Of a DNA stretch of 64,000 nucleotides, positions 23,557-33,022 are shown piece after piece. A program made the position numbers and the translations under genes. The notes under the pieces were generated by a model. That model was not told the origin of the DNA. It saw nothing but the letters and a program-made list of their open reading frames with translations, and ran no database searches. The first letter of the stretch is position 1. Every line of letters starts with the position of its first letter. Location: contig NZ_WIRE01000001.1 in assembly GCF_009601165.1 (NCBI RefSeq), forward strand, positions 1,302,001 through 1,366,000. Direction: 5' to 3'. Source of the stretch: Alcanivorax sediminis. Its GTDB lineage: Bacteria; Pseudomonadota; Gammaproteobacteria; Pseudomonadales; Alcanivoracaceae.

Positions 23557-24753
23557 TCAGGCGTCTCTTTCGATCAACCACTCCGCAATCCTGCCCCAGC
23601 TCTGGCTCTGAGCGGTGGTGCTGCCGAGAATGCCCATGTGGCCACCGTCGATGGTGATGAAGGTCTTGTCCTTGCTGCGGATCAGGGCGTCCATGGCATG
23701 GCTGCAGTCCCGGGTGACAATAGGATCGTTGGCGCCGGTGACGTTGAGTACATTGGCGGTCACATTGCTCAGGTGGGCCTGACTGTTTTCCATGGGCAGG
23801 TTGCCCTTGGCCACCACGTTATCTGTCCACAGGTAACGAACGATGTCCTGAATCACCCCGCCGGGGTAGGCCACCATGTCATCGAGAAAAGCACCATTGG
23901 TTGCATGGGCGGTGACAAATTCGCGGTCGTGCAGGTTCTTCACCAGGTTCATGTAGCCCTGCAGACTGCCCACCGGGTTGGTGAGTTTGAAGGCCAGGCT
24001 GTTCATCCAGCCCGGTGAGCGCAGGAAGCGGGCAGGGACATCGTGAATGCGCAGACCGGTATTGCTGCGGATCCATTTGGCCTGACGGCTGAGGCGGCGG
24101 TACTGGGCGCCAAGGGCCCCGTTGCGGTGATAGTCGCAGGGAGTGCCGACCAGTACCAGATTCTTGATATCCGGGTCTTTGCCCAATGCGGTGTAGCACA
24201 GGCTGAACAGTCCGCCAAAGCTCCATCCGTGCAGGCTCAGCTGCTGCTGGCCACTGTGCTTGCGCACCTGTACCAGCATCTTGGGCAGGTAGTCGGCGAA
24301 GTAACTGCTCAGGGCCAGATGGTTGTGGTACTTGCCGGGGCGTCCCCAGTCCACCATGTAGAGTTCGAACCCGCGGGCACGCAGGTAGCGCACGAGGCTG
24401 CGCTGCGGGAACAGGTCATAGATCAGCATGTTGACTGCCAAGGGGGCGACCAGCACCAGCGGCGTACGCTGTGCAGCCTGACTCACCGGCATGATGGTGC
24501 CGTCGCTGAGCGGGATGGCTTTTTCCTGCAGCGGCGGGTAGTAGCGCAGCTTGACCAGCCCGTCATCATAAAGCGTGTCGAAGGGCGTCTGTTCCGCCTG
24601 GCTCAATGCATCAGAGGCAAACAGGCGGGCGCGGCCATTTTGCAGGCGATGGCGCCAGGGGCGAGTCTTCTGTTGCAGGGCTTCTGTCAGCATGGTCATA
24701 CACACCGGCGTAATGATTCGGTCGGCCATTGTAAGCAAGTTGAACGGGTTCAC
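23557..24753 (-). CDS. PHA-synthase-like alpha/beta hydrolase with a serine nucleophile
   Basis: 398 residues from a GTG; an ATG eight codons in (24729) is equally possible. The layout matches class III-type polyhydroxyalkanoate synthases: APLAVNMLIYDL, YMVDWGRPGK, nucleophile elbow, LVLVGTPCDYH, VTGANDPIV and a late His (GGHMGILG). True PHA synthases have Cys in the elbow; this one reads HGWSFGG, with Ser. It may therefore be a hydrolase or depolymerase rather than a polymerase. No phaA, phaB or phasin gene is nearby. Confidence 0.75.
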   Translation of the reverse strand: MNPFNLLTMADRIITPVCMTMLTEALQQKTRPWRHRLQNGRARLFASDALSQAEQTPFDTLYDDGLVKLRYYPPLQEKAIPLSDGTIMPVSQAAQRTPLVLVAPLAVNMLIYDLFPQRSLVRYLRARGFELYMVDWGRPGKYHNHLALSSYFADYLPKMLVQVRKHSGQQQLSLHGWSFGGLFSLCYTALGKDPDIKNLVLVGTPCDYHRNGALGAQYRRLSRQAKWIRSNTGLRIHDVPARFLRSPGWMNSLAFKLTNPVGSLQGYMNLVKNLHDREFVTAHATNGAFLDDMVAYPGGVIQDIVRYLWTDNVVAKGNLPMENSQAHLSNVTANVLNVTGANDPIVTRDCSHAMDALIRSKDKTFITIDGGHMGILGSTTAQSQSWGRIAEWLIERDA

Positions 24754-24858
24754 AGTTGCCGTACGGACGTACCTTGATGTCGTCGGGGATACCCGCTTTC
24801 GCGACGGTCATTGCCGAAAAGCGGGGGAAAGGGTAGGGGCGGGGTAAACGACGTCGGC

Positions 24859-25752
24859 CTAAACGTAGCTGCCCAGCTTGCCTTTGACGCGCACAACGGA
24901 ACCGGCCTTTAGCTCGCTCTCAAAGCCTGCCTTGCCTTCCGGGAACAGTAGCACCACGGTGGAGCCGAGCAGGAAACGGCCAAGCTCATCCCCTTTTTGC
25001 AGGGTTATCGGCTGGGTCCGCTGGTAATCAGTGGTCTGTACCTCGCGGGGGAGGGGGCAAACCTGACCGGAGAACACGGTTTCAATGCCAGCGACGATCA
25101 TGGCGCCCACCAGAATCACCGCCATGGGGCCGTTGTCGGTGTCGAAGATACACACCAGCCGCTCGTTTCGGGCAAACAGGTTGGGCACGCCGTTGGCCGT
25201 GGCCTCATTGACCGAGAACAGGTCGCCGGGCACGTAGCGGGTTTCGCGCAGGGTGCCGGTGAAGGGCATATGCACGCGATGGTAGTCCCGCGGTGACAGA
25301 TAGATGGTGGCGAACTGGCCGTTAGTGAATTCACTGGCCAGGGCACTGTCGCCGCCCACCAGATCATACAGGGAGTAATCGTGGCCCTTGGCCTGGAATA
25401 CCTGGTTGGCGCGAATGGCGCCCAGCTGGCTGACGGCACCATCGGCCGGGCTGGCAATATCGTTCACCGCGTCCGCTTCCAGCGGGCGGGCATCCGCTTT
25501 CAGGGCCCGGGTAAAGAAGGCATTGAAGGTGGGGAACTGATCCGGATCCTGAATCTCTGCCTCGTCCAGGCGGATATCAAAACGCTTCATGAACTGGTTG
25601 ATGAAGGTGGTCTTGATCCAGGGCACTTCACTGCGCGCCAGCATGCCCACCAGGCGGGAAAGTCCGTGTTGGGGAATCAGGTACTGCAGGGTTACAAAAA
25701 GCTTGTCACGTAGGTTCAAGGTGTTGTCCTTGCTGTGCTGTCGGTTGGCCAT
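24859..25752 (-). CDS. psd: Phosphatidylserine decarboxylase proenzyme
   Basis: Makes phosphatidylethanolamine from phosphatidylserine at the inner membrane. 297 residues from the ATG at 25752, 11 nt after the stop of the rhodanese gene upstream; an upstream extension would overlap that gene. The self-cleavage site LGST (in FLLGSTVVLLFPEG) gives the pyruvoyl prosthetic group, and conserved SPRDYHRVHMP and PADG are present. Confidence 0.96.
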   Translation of the reverse strand: MANRQHSKDNTLNLRDKLFVTLQYLIPQHGLSRLVGMLARSEVPWIKTTFINQFMKRFDIRLDEAEIQDPDQFPTFNAFFTRALKADARPLEADAVNDIASPADGAVSQLGAIRANQVFQAKGHDYSLYDLVGGDSALASEFTNGQFATIYLSPRDYHRVHMPFTGTLRETRYVPGDLFSVNEATANGVPNLFARNERLVCIFDTDNGPMAVILVGAMIVAGIETVFSGQVCPLPREVQTTDYQRTQPITLQKGDELGRFLLGSTVVLLFPEGKAGFESELKAGSVVRVKGKLGSYV

Positions 25753-25763
25753 GTGCCGGTTGA

Positions 25764-26582
25764 TCAGGGGTTGGGCTTTTCTGCCGGAGTATCCGGGTGG
25801 TTGCCCCACTCAGCCCAGGAGCCGGCATAGCCACGCACCCGTGGGTAACCAAGGATCTTGGCTACCAGCCAGGAGAAGCTGGAACGGTGATGGGTCTGGC
25901 AATGGCAGATCACTTCCTTGTCCGGAGTAATCCCGCGGGCTTCCAGTTCGGCACGAATATCATCCAGTGGTCGTAAACGCAGGTTGTTACTGCGATCCAT
26001 GGCTTCAGTCCACTCGTAGTGGATGGCGCCGGGAATGTGTCCGGCCTTTTGGGCAAAGGCGCGCACCCCTGCGTACTCCTCTTCGGAACGGGAGTCCCAC
26101 AGTGCCAGGTCGGTATCCTGATAATGGGCGAGCAGATACGCCAGATCCACTTCGGTCTGCGGGTCATGTTCACCCACCTCATAGTCACTGGGCACTGGCT
26201 CTGGCGACTCGCTGCTGGTGGGCAAACCTTCCGAGAGCCAGGCATGAATGCCACCATTCAAGTAGCTGTAGTGCTTGTGACCAATAGCGTCCAGCGTCCA
26301 CAGAAGGCGTCCGGCCCAGCCGCCGCCTTCATCATCGTAAGCGACAACGTGGGTGTCTGGAGTCAGCCCGAGGCTGGAAAACAGATCGCTGAGTGCGTCG
26401 TCACTGGGGATCATGCCGGGCGCTGGCTGCGCGCCACTCTGCAGTCGCTTGAAATCCAGATGAATGGCGCCGGGCACATGGGCCTGCACATAGATGGTCG
26501 GCTTGCCGAGATCGATGATCAGCAGCTTGTCATCATCAAGGTGCTTGGCGAGTTCTGAGGGTTCGAGCAGAAGAGGCAGCAT
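25764..26582 (-). CDS. Tandem-rhodanese sulfurtransferase
   Basis: 272 residues with two rhodanese domains (about 1-125 and 145-260). The second carries the active cysteine in the loop VICHCQTHHRSS (Cys then QTHHRS). The loop differs from both the classical thiosulfate type (CRKGVT) and the mercaptopyruvate type (CGSGVT), so the donor is not certain; this loop occurs in proteobacterial thiosulfate sulfurtransferases found next to psd. It is just upstream of psd and probably cotranscribed. Confidence 0.88.
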   Translation of the reverse strand: MLPLLLEPSELAKHLDDDKLLIIDLGKPTIYVQAHVPGAIHLDFKRLQSGAQPAPGMIPSDDALSDLFSSLGLTPDTHVVAYDDEGGGWAGRLLWTLDAIGHKHYSYLNGGIHAWLSEGLPTSSESPEPVPSDYEVGEHDPQTEVDLAYLLAHYQDTDLALWDSRSEEEYAGVRAFAQKAGHIPGAIHYEWTEAMDRSNNLRLRPLDDIRAELEARGITPDKEVICHCQTHHRSSFSWLVAKILGYPRVRGYAGSWAEWGNHPDTPAEKPNP

Positions 26583-26589
26583 GGGAGAT

Positions 26590-26700
26590 CAGTTAACAGT
26601 TAACAGTGAATAGTGAACAGCGAAAACAATTCATCGCCATCAGCGTCAGGGGACATTGTCCCTTATTCGCTGTTAACTGTTAACTGTTCACTTTTCACTG
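26590..26700. repeat. Inverted AGTTAAC word repeats
   Basis: AGTTAACAGTTAACAGTGAA (26591-26610) with further AGTGAACAG words, and the reverse words CGCTGTTAACTGTTAACTG (26669-26687) with TTCACTTTTCACT. Between them GGGACATTGTCCC (about 26651-26663) is a small hairpin. It fills the gap between rsgA and the rhodanese gene, both on the minus strand. Confidence 0.7.
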
Positions 26701-27762
26701 GTACCTCTCTCGCCCTTCTTCATCCAGCGTGTCGGCGATCTGGTAAAAGTTGTCCAGTCGCTCTTCGCTGATGGCGCCGCTCTCGGCGGCTTCGAGGAAG
26801 GCGCAGCCGGGCTCGTTGCGATGGGAGCAGTTGCGGAATTTGCAGTGTCCTGCCAGTTCGGAAAGCTCCCGGTAGCCGTGAAGCAGCTCGTCCTCGCTGA
26901 TGTGCCAGAGGCCGAATTCACGGATACCGGGTGAGTCGATCAGCTCGCCGCCGGTGGGCAGGTGGAACAGGCGGGCGGTCACCGTGGTGTGCTGGCCCAG
27001 CCCGGAATTGGCGGACAGATCACCCACATCCAGTTCGGCCTCGGGCAGCACTGCATTCACCAGTGAGGACTTGCCGACCCCGGATTGCCCGACGAATACG
27101 CTGATCTTTCCCTTCAGGGCGTCATGCAGCGGGGCCAGCCCCTCAGGTTCATGGGCGCTCAGCTCCATCACCGGATAACCCAGCTGTTCATACATGGCTT
27201 TCATGTCATCAATAAAGGGGCGAAGCGCTTCGTCGATCAGGTCGGCCTTGTTGAGTACCAGTGTTGCCGGGATTTCGGAGAGCTCTGCCGCCACCAGGTA
27301 GCGATCCAGCAGGGTGCTGGACGGGGTGGGCAGGGGGGCAAATACCACCAGCATCTGCTCTACGTTGGCCGCCACCGGCTTGAGGTTGCCGTAGGGATCC
27401 GGGCGCTTGAGCACGGTTTCGCGAGGCTCGATAGCCACCACCACGCCGAGGCCTTCGCTTTTAGGGGGCTGCCAAATCACCCGGTCGCCCACCACCAGTT
27501 GTTCCAGCGTGGCGCGGAAGTGGCAGCGCCGGCTTTCGCCATCAGGGCTTTCCACCTGCACCTGTTGGCCAAAGTGCGCGGTGATGATGCCGATCTGCTC
27601 GTCGCCCAGATCGTCGGCAACCAGCTCTTCAAGCTGCTCATTACGTTTCTGGGCGCGCTCGCGCTTTTCCGCCTGGATCTTTTCGATACGCCAGCGCTGA
27701 CGACGATTGAGGTTACGTTTGGCCAAGGTGAGGGTTTCATTCCGATATTGAGTTTGGGCCAT
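26695..27762 (-). CDS. rsgA: Ribosome small-subunit-dependent GTPase A
   Basis: Circularly permuted GTPase that helps late 30S maturation. 355 residues. G-motif order is permuted: LNKADL, then P-loop [10 protein letters not shown], then DSPGIRE. An N-terminal OB-fold ([13 protein letters not shown] ... [13 protein letters not shown]) and a C-terminal zinc cluster ([14 protein letters not shown]) are present. Diverges from orn, with start codons only 35 bp apart. Confidence 0.97.
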   Translation of the reverse strand: MAQTQYRNETLTLAKRNLNRRQRWRIEKIQAEKRERAQKRNEQLEELVADDLGDEQIGIITAHFGQQVQVESPDGESRRCHFRATLEQLVVGDRVIWQPPKSEGLGVVVAIEPRETVLKRPDPYGNLKPVAANVEQMLVVFAPLPTPSSTLLDRYLVAAELSEIPATLVLNKADLIDEALRPFIDDMKAMYEQLGYPVMELSAHEPEGLAPLHDALKGKISVFVGQSGVGKSSLVNAVLPEAELDVGDLSANSGLGQHTTVTARLFHLPTGGELIDSPGIREFGLWHISEDELLHGYRELSELAGHCKFRNCSHRNEPGCAFLEAAESGAISEERLDNFYQIADTLDEEGRERYQ

Positions 27763-27797
27763 GCTACCATGGCCTCCATCACCCGCGTAGCGAAGAG

Positions 27798-28355
27798 ATG
27801 AGCCTGCCCATGACCGACAAGCGCAACAATCTGATCTGGATCGATCTGGAAATGACCGGCCTGAGCCCGGAAAACGATCGCATCATTGAAATTGCCACTA
27901 TCGTCACGGACTCCCAGCTCAATGTGCTGGCGGAAGGGCCGGTGCTGGCGGTGCATCAGAGTGATGAGCTGCTGGACGCCATGGACGAGTGGAACACCGA
28001 GCATCACAACAATTCCGGGCTGGTGAAGCGGGTGCAGGAAAGCCGCATCAGTGAGATGCAGGCCCAGGCCCAGACCATCGACTTCCTGCGTGAGTACGTG
28101 GAGCCGGGCATGTCACCCATGTGTGGCAACAGCATCTGCCAGGACCGCCGGTTCCTGGCCAACTACATGCAGGAGCTGGAAGCCTATTTCCACTACCGCA
28201 ATCTGGATGTGTCAACGCTCAAGGAACTGGCGCGGCGCTGGAAACCGGAAATCCTGGAAGGGTTCAAGAAGGAAGGCAAACACCTGGCGTTGGACGACAT
28301 TCGCGAATCCATCGCCGAGCTGCAGTATTACCGTGAGCATTTTATTGACGCCTGA
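27798..28355 (+). CDS. orn: Oligoribonuclease
   Basis: 3'-5' exoribonuclease of the DEDDh family that degrades short RNAs, including pGpG from cyclic-di-GMP. 185 residues. Exo motifs: [10 protein letters not shown] with the Asp and Glu metal ligands, [11 protein letters not shown], and [10 protein letters not shown] with the catalytic His and Asp. Two starts are possible (27798 or the ATG at 27810); the first has GAAGAG just upstream. Confidence 0.97.
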   Translation: MSLPMTDKRNNLIWIDLEMTGLSPENDRIIEIATIVTDSQLNVLAEGPVLAVHQSDELLDAMDEWNTEHHNNSGLVKRVQESRISEMQAQAQTIDFLREYVEPGMSPMCGNSICQDRRFLANYMQELEAYFHYRNLDVSTLKELARRWKPEILEGFKKEGKHLALDDIRESIAELQYYREHFIDA

Positions 28356-28358
28356 ATA

Positions 28359-28447
28359 GCAGTTGCGAGTGACGAGTTTCGAGTGGCGAAAACCTGAAAC
28401 ATCGAAGCAATCGGGTTTTGACTTTCGAAACTCGTTACTCGTAACTA
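28359..28447. repeat. Inverted GCGAGT/CGAAAC word repeats
   Basis: GTTGCGAGTGACGAGTTTCG (from 28362) and, inverted, CGAAACTCGTTACTCGTAAC (from 28425) form a long imperfect hairpin between the convergent orn and queG genes. It may serve as a bidirectional terminator. Confidence 0.65.
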
Positions 28448-29491
28448 TTTTCTATGCTGTTCCAGCGCCCACTGCACATGTTCCCGCACGGTCTCGTCCG
28501 GATATTCCCGCCTTTCATTGAGAGCCTGGATCACGTCTTCTGACGTGGGGGCATTGCCCAGCGCTACTGCGATATTCCTTAGCCACTTGGCATAGCCCGC
28601 CCGGCGAATGGCTGAACCGGCGGTTCGCTCAAGAAACTCATCTTCACTCCATCCAAACAGCGTCGCCAGATCACTGTCACCCAGCCCATGGCGGGGGTGG
28701 AAGTCGGTTTCGCCGGTGTGCTGGGCGAAACGATTCCAGGGGCACATCAGCTGGCAGTCATCGCAGCCGAAGATACGATTGCCGATACCGGGACGGAGGT
28801 CTTTCGGGATGCTGCCGTCGTGCTCAATGGTCAGGTAGGAAATGCAGCGGCGAGCGTCCAGTTGGTAGGGCGCGACGATGGCATCGGTGGGGCATACCGT
28901 GATACAGGCCCTGCACTTGCCGCAGTGATCTTCACCGGGCTGATCCACCGGCAGGGGGATGTCAGTGTAGATTTCGCCGAGAAAAAACCAGCTGCCGGCC
29001 TCGCGATTCAGAACGAGTGTGTGCTTTCCCTGCCAGCCAAGCCCGGCCTTGGCGGCCAGTGGTTTTTCCATCACCGGTGCGCTGTCCACAAAGGCCCGGG
29101 CCAGCTCGCTGTCGCCGACTTCTGCGCGGATTCTTGCCGCCAGGGTGGCCAGCCGTTTGCGAATCAGTTTGTGGTAGTCACGGCCCAGGGCATAGCGGGA
29201 GACGTACGCCTTGTCTTTCGCCTGCAGCATCTTCACAGGTGCCGTGTCCGGTGGCAGGTAGTCCATGCGGGCGGAAATGACCCGCAGGGTGCCTGGCTCC
29301 AGCTCCTCAGGGCGGAAACGCTTGTTGCCGTGGGCTGCCATCCATGCCATTTGCCCCTGATAGCCTTTCGCCAGCCAGGCTTTCAGGTCAGCTTCTGCGG
29401 CAGAGAGGTCGGTGTCGGCAATACCAATCTGCTGGAAGCCGAGTTCACGGCCCCATTGCTGGATTCTTTCCTTCAGCTGATGCAGATCCAT
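28445..29491 (-). CDS. queG: Epoxyqueuosine reductase
   Basis: Cobalamin-dependent reduction of epoxyqueuosine to queuosine in tRNA. 348 residues. Two 4Fe-4S ferredoxin motifs: CGKCRACITVCP and CDDCQLMCPWN. Conserved DSAPVMEKPLAAKAGLGW and GRDYHK are present. The C-terminal HEAT-like tail ends in VREHVQWALEQHRK. It diverges from nnr with 98 bp between. Confidence 0.95.
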   Translation of the reverse strand: MDLHQLKERIQQWGRELGFQQIGIADTDLSAAEADLKAWLAKGYQGQMAWMAAHGNKRFRPEELEPGTLRVISARMDYLPPDTAPVKMLQAKDKAYVSRYALGRDYHKLIRKRLATLAARIRAEVGDSELARAFVDSAPVMEKPLAAKAGLGWQGKHTLVLNREAGSWFFLGEIYTDIPLPVDQPGEDHCGKCRACITVCPTDAIVAPYQLDARRCISYLTIEHDGSIPKDLRPGIGNRIFGCDDCQLMCPWNRFAQHTGETDFHPRHGLGDSDLATLFGWSEDEFLERTAGSAIRRAGYAKWLRNIAVALGNAPTSEDVIQALNERREYPDETVREHVQWALEQHRK

Positions 29492-29589
29492 GGGTTTCTG
29501 AACGGCCCGGTCCCGTGGGTATAATGCGGAAAATACACACGGCGCAGATTTTTGAACGGCGCCATGCTACGTCAGAGGCGAAGGGTAAC

Positions 29590-31095
29590 ATGACAGCACT
29601 GCCAACCGCGCTTTATACCGCTGCACAAACCCGTGAGCTGGATCGGCTGGCCATTGCGGCAGGAACACCGGGAGCGGCGCTGATGCAGCGGGCCGGTCAG
29701 GCTGCTTTCAACGCCCTGTGTGAGCGCTGGCCGGAGGCGCGACACATTGCGGTGCTGTGTGGCGGTGGCAACAACGGCGGCGATGGCTATGTGGTGGCGG
29801 CGCTGGCCCACGATGCCGGGTTGCAGCCTCGCATTCACTTTCTCAAATCCCCCGACTCACTCTCCGGGGATGCCTTGACCATGGCGGAGCGCTGCCGGGC
29901 ATTGCACATTCCCATGCAGCCACTGTCTGTGGAGGCGCTGCCGGTGCAGGCCGATGTGCTGGTGGACGGCCTGTTCGGCACCGGTCTGTCAGCGTCGCTT
30001 AGTGATGAGGCGGCCCGTGTGCTGACGGCCCTGGATGCGCTGATCGTGCCCCGGCTGGCACTGGATATTCCCTCCGGACTCAGCGCGGACACCGGCATGC
30101 CGTTGGGGGCCGTGCTGCGGGCGGATTTGACCTGTACCTTTATTGGTCTCAAGCGTGGTTTGCTGACCGGGCAGGGGCCCGTGTACACCGGCGAGTTGCA
30201 GTTTGCCGATCTGCAGGTGCCGCGGGATGTCTACCAGCAGGTGCCCGCAGATTGTCTTGTTCCCACCCCAACGGCGCTGTTGGCCAGCCTGCCGCCCCGG
30301 CGTCTGGATGGCCACAAGGGGCGTTACGGTCATGTGCTGGTCATCGGCGGTGACCATGGCTTTGCCGGTGCGCCGATCATGTCAGCCCAGGCGGCCGCTC
30401 GCTGCGGGGCTGGCAAGGTCAGCCTGATCACGCGGCCCGAGCATGTGGTGATGATGATTGCACGCCAACCGGAGGTCATGGCCCGCGGCGTGAACGAACC
30501 GGCCCAGGCACAGTCTTTAATAGAAGCGGCTACGGTCATTGCTGTCGGCCCGGGCCTGGGCAGGGATGACTGGGGCAAAGGGCTGCTGGAGTTGGCCATG
30601 AGCAGTGGCAAGCCCCTGGTGATGGATGCGGACGCGCTCAACCTGCTCGCCGACATGGATAATGTGGGCGCCGCCGATTGGGTGCTGACCCCGCATCCGG
30701 GGGAGGCTGCCCGGTTGCTGAAGGCCGATAGTGCCGCCATCCAGCATGACCGTTTTGCCACCCTGGAAAGTCTGCACGCCCGTTATGGCGGCACGGTGCT
30801 TCTGAAGGGGCTTGGTACCCTGGTGCAGGGCGATGCCGGTCGGGCTCTCATCACTGAGGGCAACCCGGGTATGGCCAGTGGCGGCATGGGCGATGTGCTG
30901 ACCGGTGTCGTCGCGGCCCTGCGCGCTCAGGGCCTAAGCGGGTATGATGCAGCCCGGTTTGGCGCCATGCTGCATGCCCGCGCAGCCGATAGCTGCGCCC
31001 GTGATAAAGGTGAGCTCGGCTTGCTGGCCACAGATTTGCTGGAGGCGCTGAGACTGAATTTGAAGATAGAGAGCTTGAAGGTAGAGAGAAACTGA
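29590..31095 (+). CDS. nnr: Bifunctional NAD(P)HX epimerase/dehydratase
   Basis: Repairs hydrated NAD(P)H. 501 residues from the ATG at 29590 (GGGTAAC upstream). The N-terminal epimerase domain (about 1-215) contains VLCGGGNNGGDGYV. The C-terminal ADP-dependent dehydratase domain (about 235-490) contains GHKGRYGHVLVIGG and GNPGMASGGMGDVLTG. tsaE begins directly after the stop, so this is the first gene of the tsaE-amidase operon. Confidence 0.95.
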   Translation: MTALPTALYTAAQTRELDRLAIAAGTPGAALMQRAGQAAFNALCERWPEARHIAVLCGGGNNGGDGYVVAALAHDAGLQPRIHFLKSPDSLSGDALTMAERCRALHIPMQPLSVEALPVQADVLVDGLFGTGLSASLSDEAARVLTALDALIVPRLALDIPSGLSADTGMPLGAVLRADLTCTFIGLKRGLLTGQGPVYTGELQFADLQVPRDVYQQVPADCLVPTPTALLASLPPRRLDGHKGRYGHVLVIGGDHGFAGAPIMSAQAAARCGAGKVSLITRPEHVVMMIARQPEVMARGVNEPAQAQSLIEAATVIAVGPGLGRDDWGKGLLELAMSSGKPLVMDADALNLLADMDNVGAADWVLTPHPGEAARLLKADSAAIQHDRFATLESLHARYGGTVLLKGLGTLVQGDAGRALITEGNPGMASGGMGDVLTGVVAALRAQGLSGYDAARFGAMLHARAADSCARDKGELGLLATDLLEALRLNLKIESLKVERN

Positions 31096-31560
31096 ATGAA
31101 GGAAAGTCCTGTGCCCGTTGAACAGGTTGATCTGCCGGATGAAGCGGCCACACTGGCGCTGGGGGCGCAACTGGCCCGCCGTTTGCTTCAGGAAACGGCA
31201 GACGGCGCCTGTGTCTATTTGCAGGGTGATCTTGGGGCCGGGAAAACCACGCTGGTTCGCGGTATCCTTCGCGGTATGGGGCACGAGGGCGCCGTCAAGA
31301 GTCCCACTTACACTATTGTGGAACCCTACGAGCTGGCTGGCGTCAATATTTATCACTTTGACCTGTATCGTCTGGCGGATCCGGAAGAACTGGAGCTGAT
31401 CGGGATACGGGATTATTTTTCCTCCGGCGACCTTTGCCTGCTGGAGTGGCCGGAACGCGGTGCCGGAGTGGTGCCGAAACCGGATTTGACCATTACACTG
31501 GCCGTGGACGGCCACGGAAGAAAAGCGACCCTGGAATGGGCCTATGACACGACGCACTGA
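31096..31560 (+). CDS. tsaE: tRNA t6A biosynthesis ATPase TsaE
   Basis: ATPase that works with TsaB/TsaD to make N6-threonylcarbamoyladenosine on ANN-decoding tRNAs. 154 residues. Walker [10 protein letters not shown] (44-52), [18 protein letters not shown] and LLEWPERG are all present. It starts with no gap after nnr, and the amidase gene overlaps its end by 17 bases. Confidence 0.95.
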   Translation: MKESPVPVEQVDLPDEAATLALGAQLARRLLQETADGACVYLQGDLGAGKTTLVRGILRGMGHEGAVKSPTYTIVEPYELAGVNIYHFDLYRLADPEELELIGIRDYFSSGDLCLLEWPERGAGVVPKPDLTITLAVDGHGRKATLEWAYDTTH

Positions 31561-32935
31561 CAATAAAAATCATCTCCTGCCGGTGCTGCTGATGGTGGCC
31601 GGCTGGCTATTCAGTCCCTTGCTGGTGGCAAAAGAAAATATCGACTCGGTGCGTCTGCACCGCGCGCCGGATCACACACGCATCGTGTTCGATCTGCCCG
31701 CGCCGGTGGATCACAAACTCGACAAGCTGGCCAACCCGGATCGTATTGTGCTGGATCTGCAGGATGCCAAGCTGGACTTCGACATCAATTCACTGGATTA
31801 CGCCAGCAGCCCTATCGCCAACATTCGTGTGGGCGAACATGCTGACAAGACCCGTGTCGTTTTCGACATGCGCGAAGGGGTGCGTACCCGCACCAACTTG
31901 CTGAAACCCATCGAGCCCCACGGCTGGCGTCTGGTGGTGGATCTGTTTGACAAGTCCCTGACTGACTCGGCCACTACCGCAAGCTCCACGGCTGCCGCGC
32001 CAGCACAACAACAGGCCAAGGCACCCGAAGTGAAGAAGACCACCCGGGACCAGCAGCGTCTGATGATCGTGGCGATTGATGCCGGTCATGGGGGAGAAGA
32101 TCCCGGCGCGCGCGGCCCCAGTGGCACCTGGGAAAAAACCGTGGTGCTGCAGATTGCCAAGAAGCTGGAGAAGTTGATCAATGACCAGGCTGGCATGCGG
32201 GCCGTCATGGTGCGGGACGGTGATTACTATGTGCCGCTGGCCGAGCGCCGCAAGATCGCTCGCCAGAAACATCAGGCCGATGTGTTTATCTCCATCCATG
32301 CGGATGCCTTCAACGACTCCCGTGCGCATGGGGCCTCGGTGTTTGCGCTTTCCAACCGGGGTGCAACCAGTGCCAAGGCGCGGTTCCTTGCCAAGATTGC
32401 CAACGAATCTGACCGTGTTGCCGGGGTCTATGAAGAGGAGGAGGACGATAGCTCACTCCTCAGCGTGCTGGCGGATCTGCAGATGAATGGCTCCATGGCC
32501 GGAAGCTTGTATCTGGGGCGGCAAGTGCTGCGAGAAATGGGCAAGGTCACCAAGTTGCACGGTAACCGTGACAAAGTGGAACAGGCTGGTTTTGCGGTGC
32601 TAAAAGAGCCGGAAATGGTGTCCATCCTGGTGGAGACAGGCTTTATTTCCAATCCCACGGAAGAGCGTAACCTGCGCTCTTCCGCGCACCAGACCAAACT
32701 GGCCAGGGCGGTATTGGCTGGCATCGACGATTACTTCCGCTCCCATCCCGCGCCAAATAGCTGGTACGCCGCCCAGCGTCGTGAGCAGGGTGAGGAGTAT
32801 CGGATTCAGCCCGGTGATACACTGTCGGAAATTGCTCGCCAGTACAGCGTCACCGAGCAGTCGATCCGTTCTGCCAACGACATTCGTGGCGATCGCATCA
32901 TGGTGGGTCAGGTGCTGAAAATTCCTCGCTCCTGA
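31544..32935 (+). CDS. amiB: N-acetylmuramoyl-L-alanine amidase with AMIN and LysM domains
   Basis: Periplasmic septal peptidoglycan amidase of the AmiB/AmiC type. 463 residues: a signal or anchor ([19 protein letters not shown]), an AMIN domain (about 30-135), a linker rich in Ala/Thr, the Amidase_3 zinc domain (about 165-395, with [22 protein letters not shown] and VETGFISN) and one C-terminal LysM ([16 protein letters not shown]). An extra loop with EEEEDDSS is the region that autoinhibits related amidases. Position in nnr-tsaE-amidase-mutL fits AmiB. Confidence 0.93.
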   Translation: MTRRTDNKNHLLPVLLMVAGWLFSPLLVAKENIDSVRLHRAPDHTRIVFDLPAPVDHKLDKLANPDRIVLDLQDAKLDFDINSLDYASSPIANIRVGEHADKTRVVFDMREGVRTRTNLLKPIEPHGWRLVVDLFDKSLTDSATTASSTAAAPAQQQAKAPEVKKTTRDQQRLMIVAIDAGHGGEDPGARGPSGTWEKTVVLQIAKKLEKLINDQAGMRAVMVRDGDYYVPLAERRKIARQKHQADVFISIHADAFNDSRAHGASVFALSNRGATSAKARFLAKIANESDRVAGVYEEEEDDSSLLSVLADLQMNGSMAGSLYLGRQVLREMGKVTKLHGNRDKVEQAGFAVLKEPEMVSILVETGFISNPTEERNLRSSAHQTKLARAVLAGIDDYFRSHPAPNSWYAAQRREQGEEYRIQPGDTLSEIARQYSVTEQSIRSANDIRGDRIMVGQVLKIPRS

Positions 32936-33022
32936 AGGCGCCTCTTTCACGCATCACGTTTCACGCTGGTCCCTCAACCGTTTTACAGGGCCAGCGATGA
33001 ATGACTTCATCAAGGATTTGTT

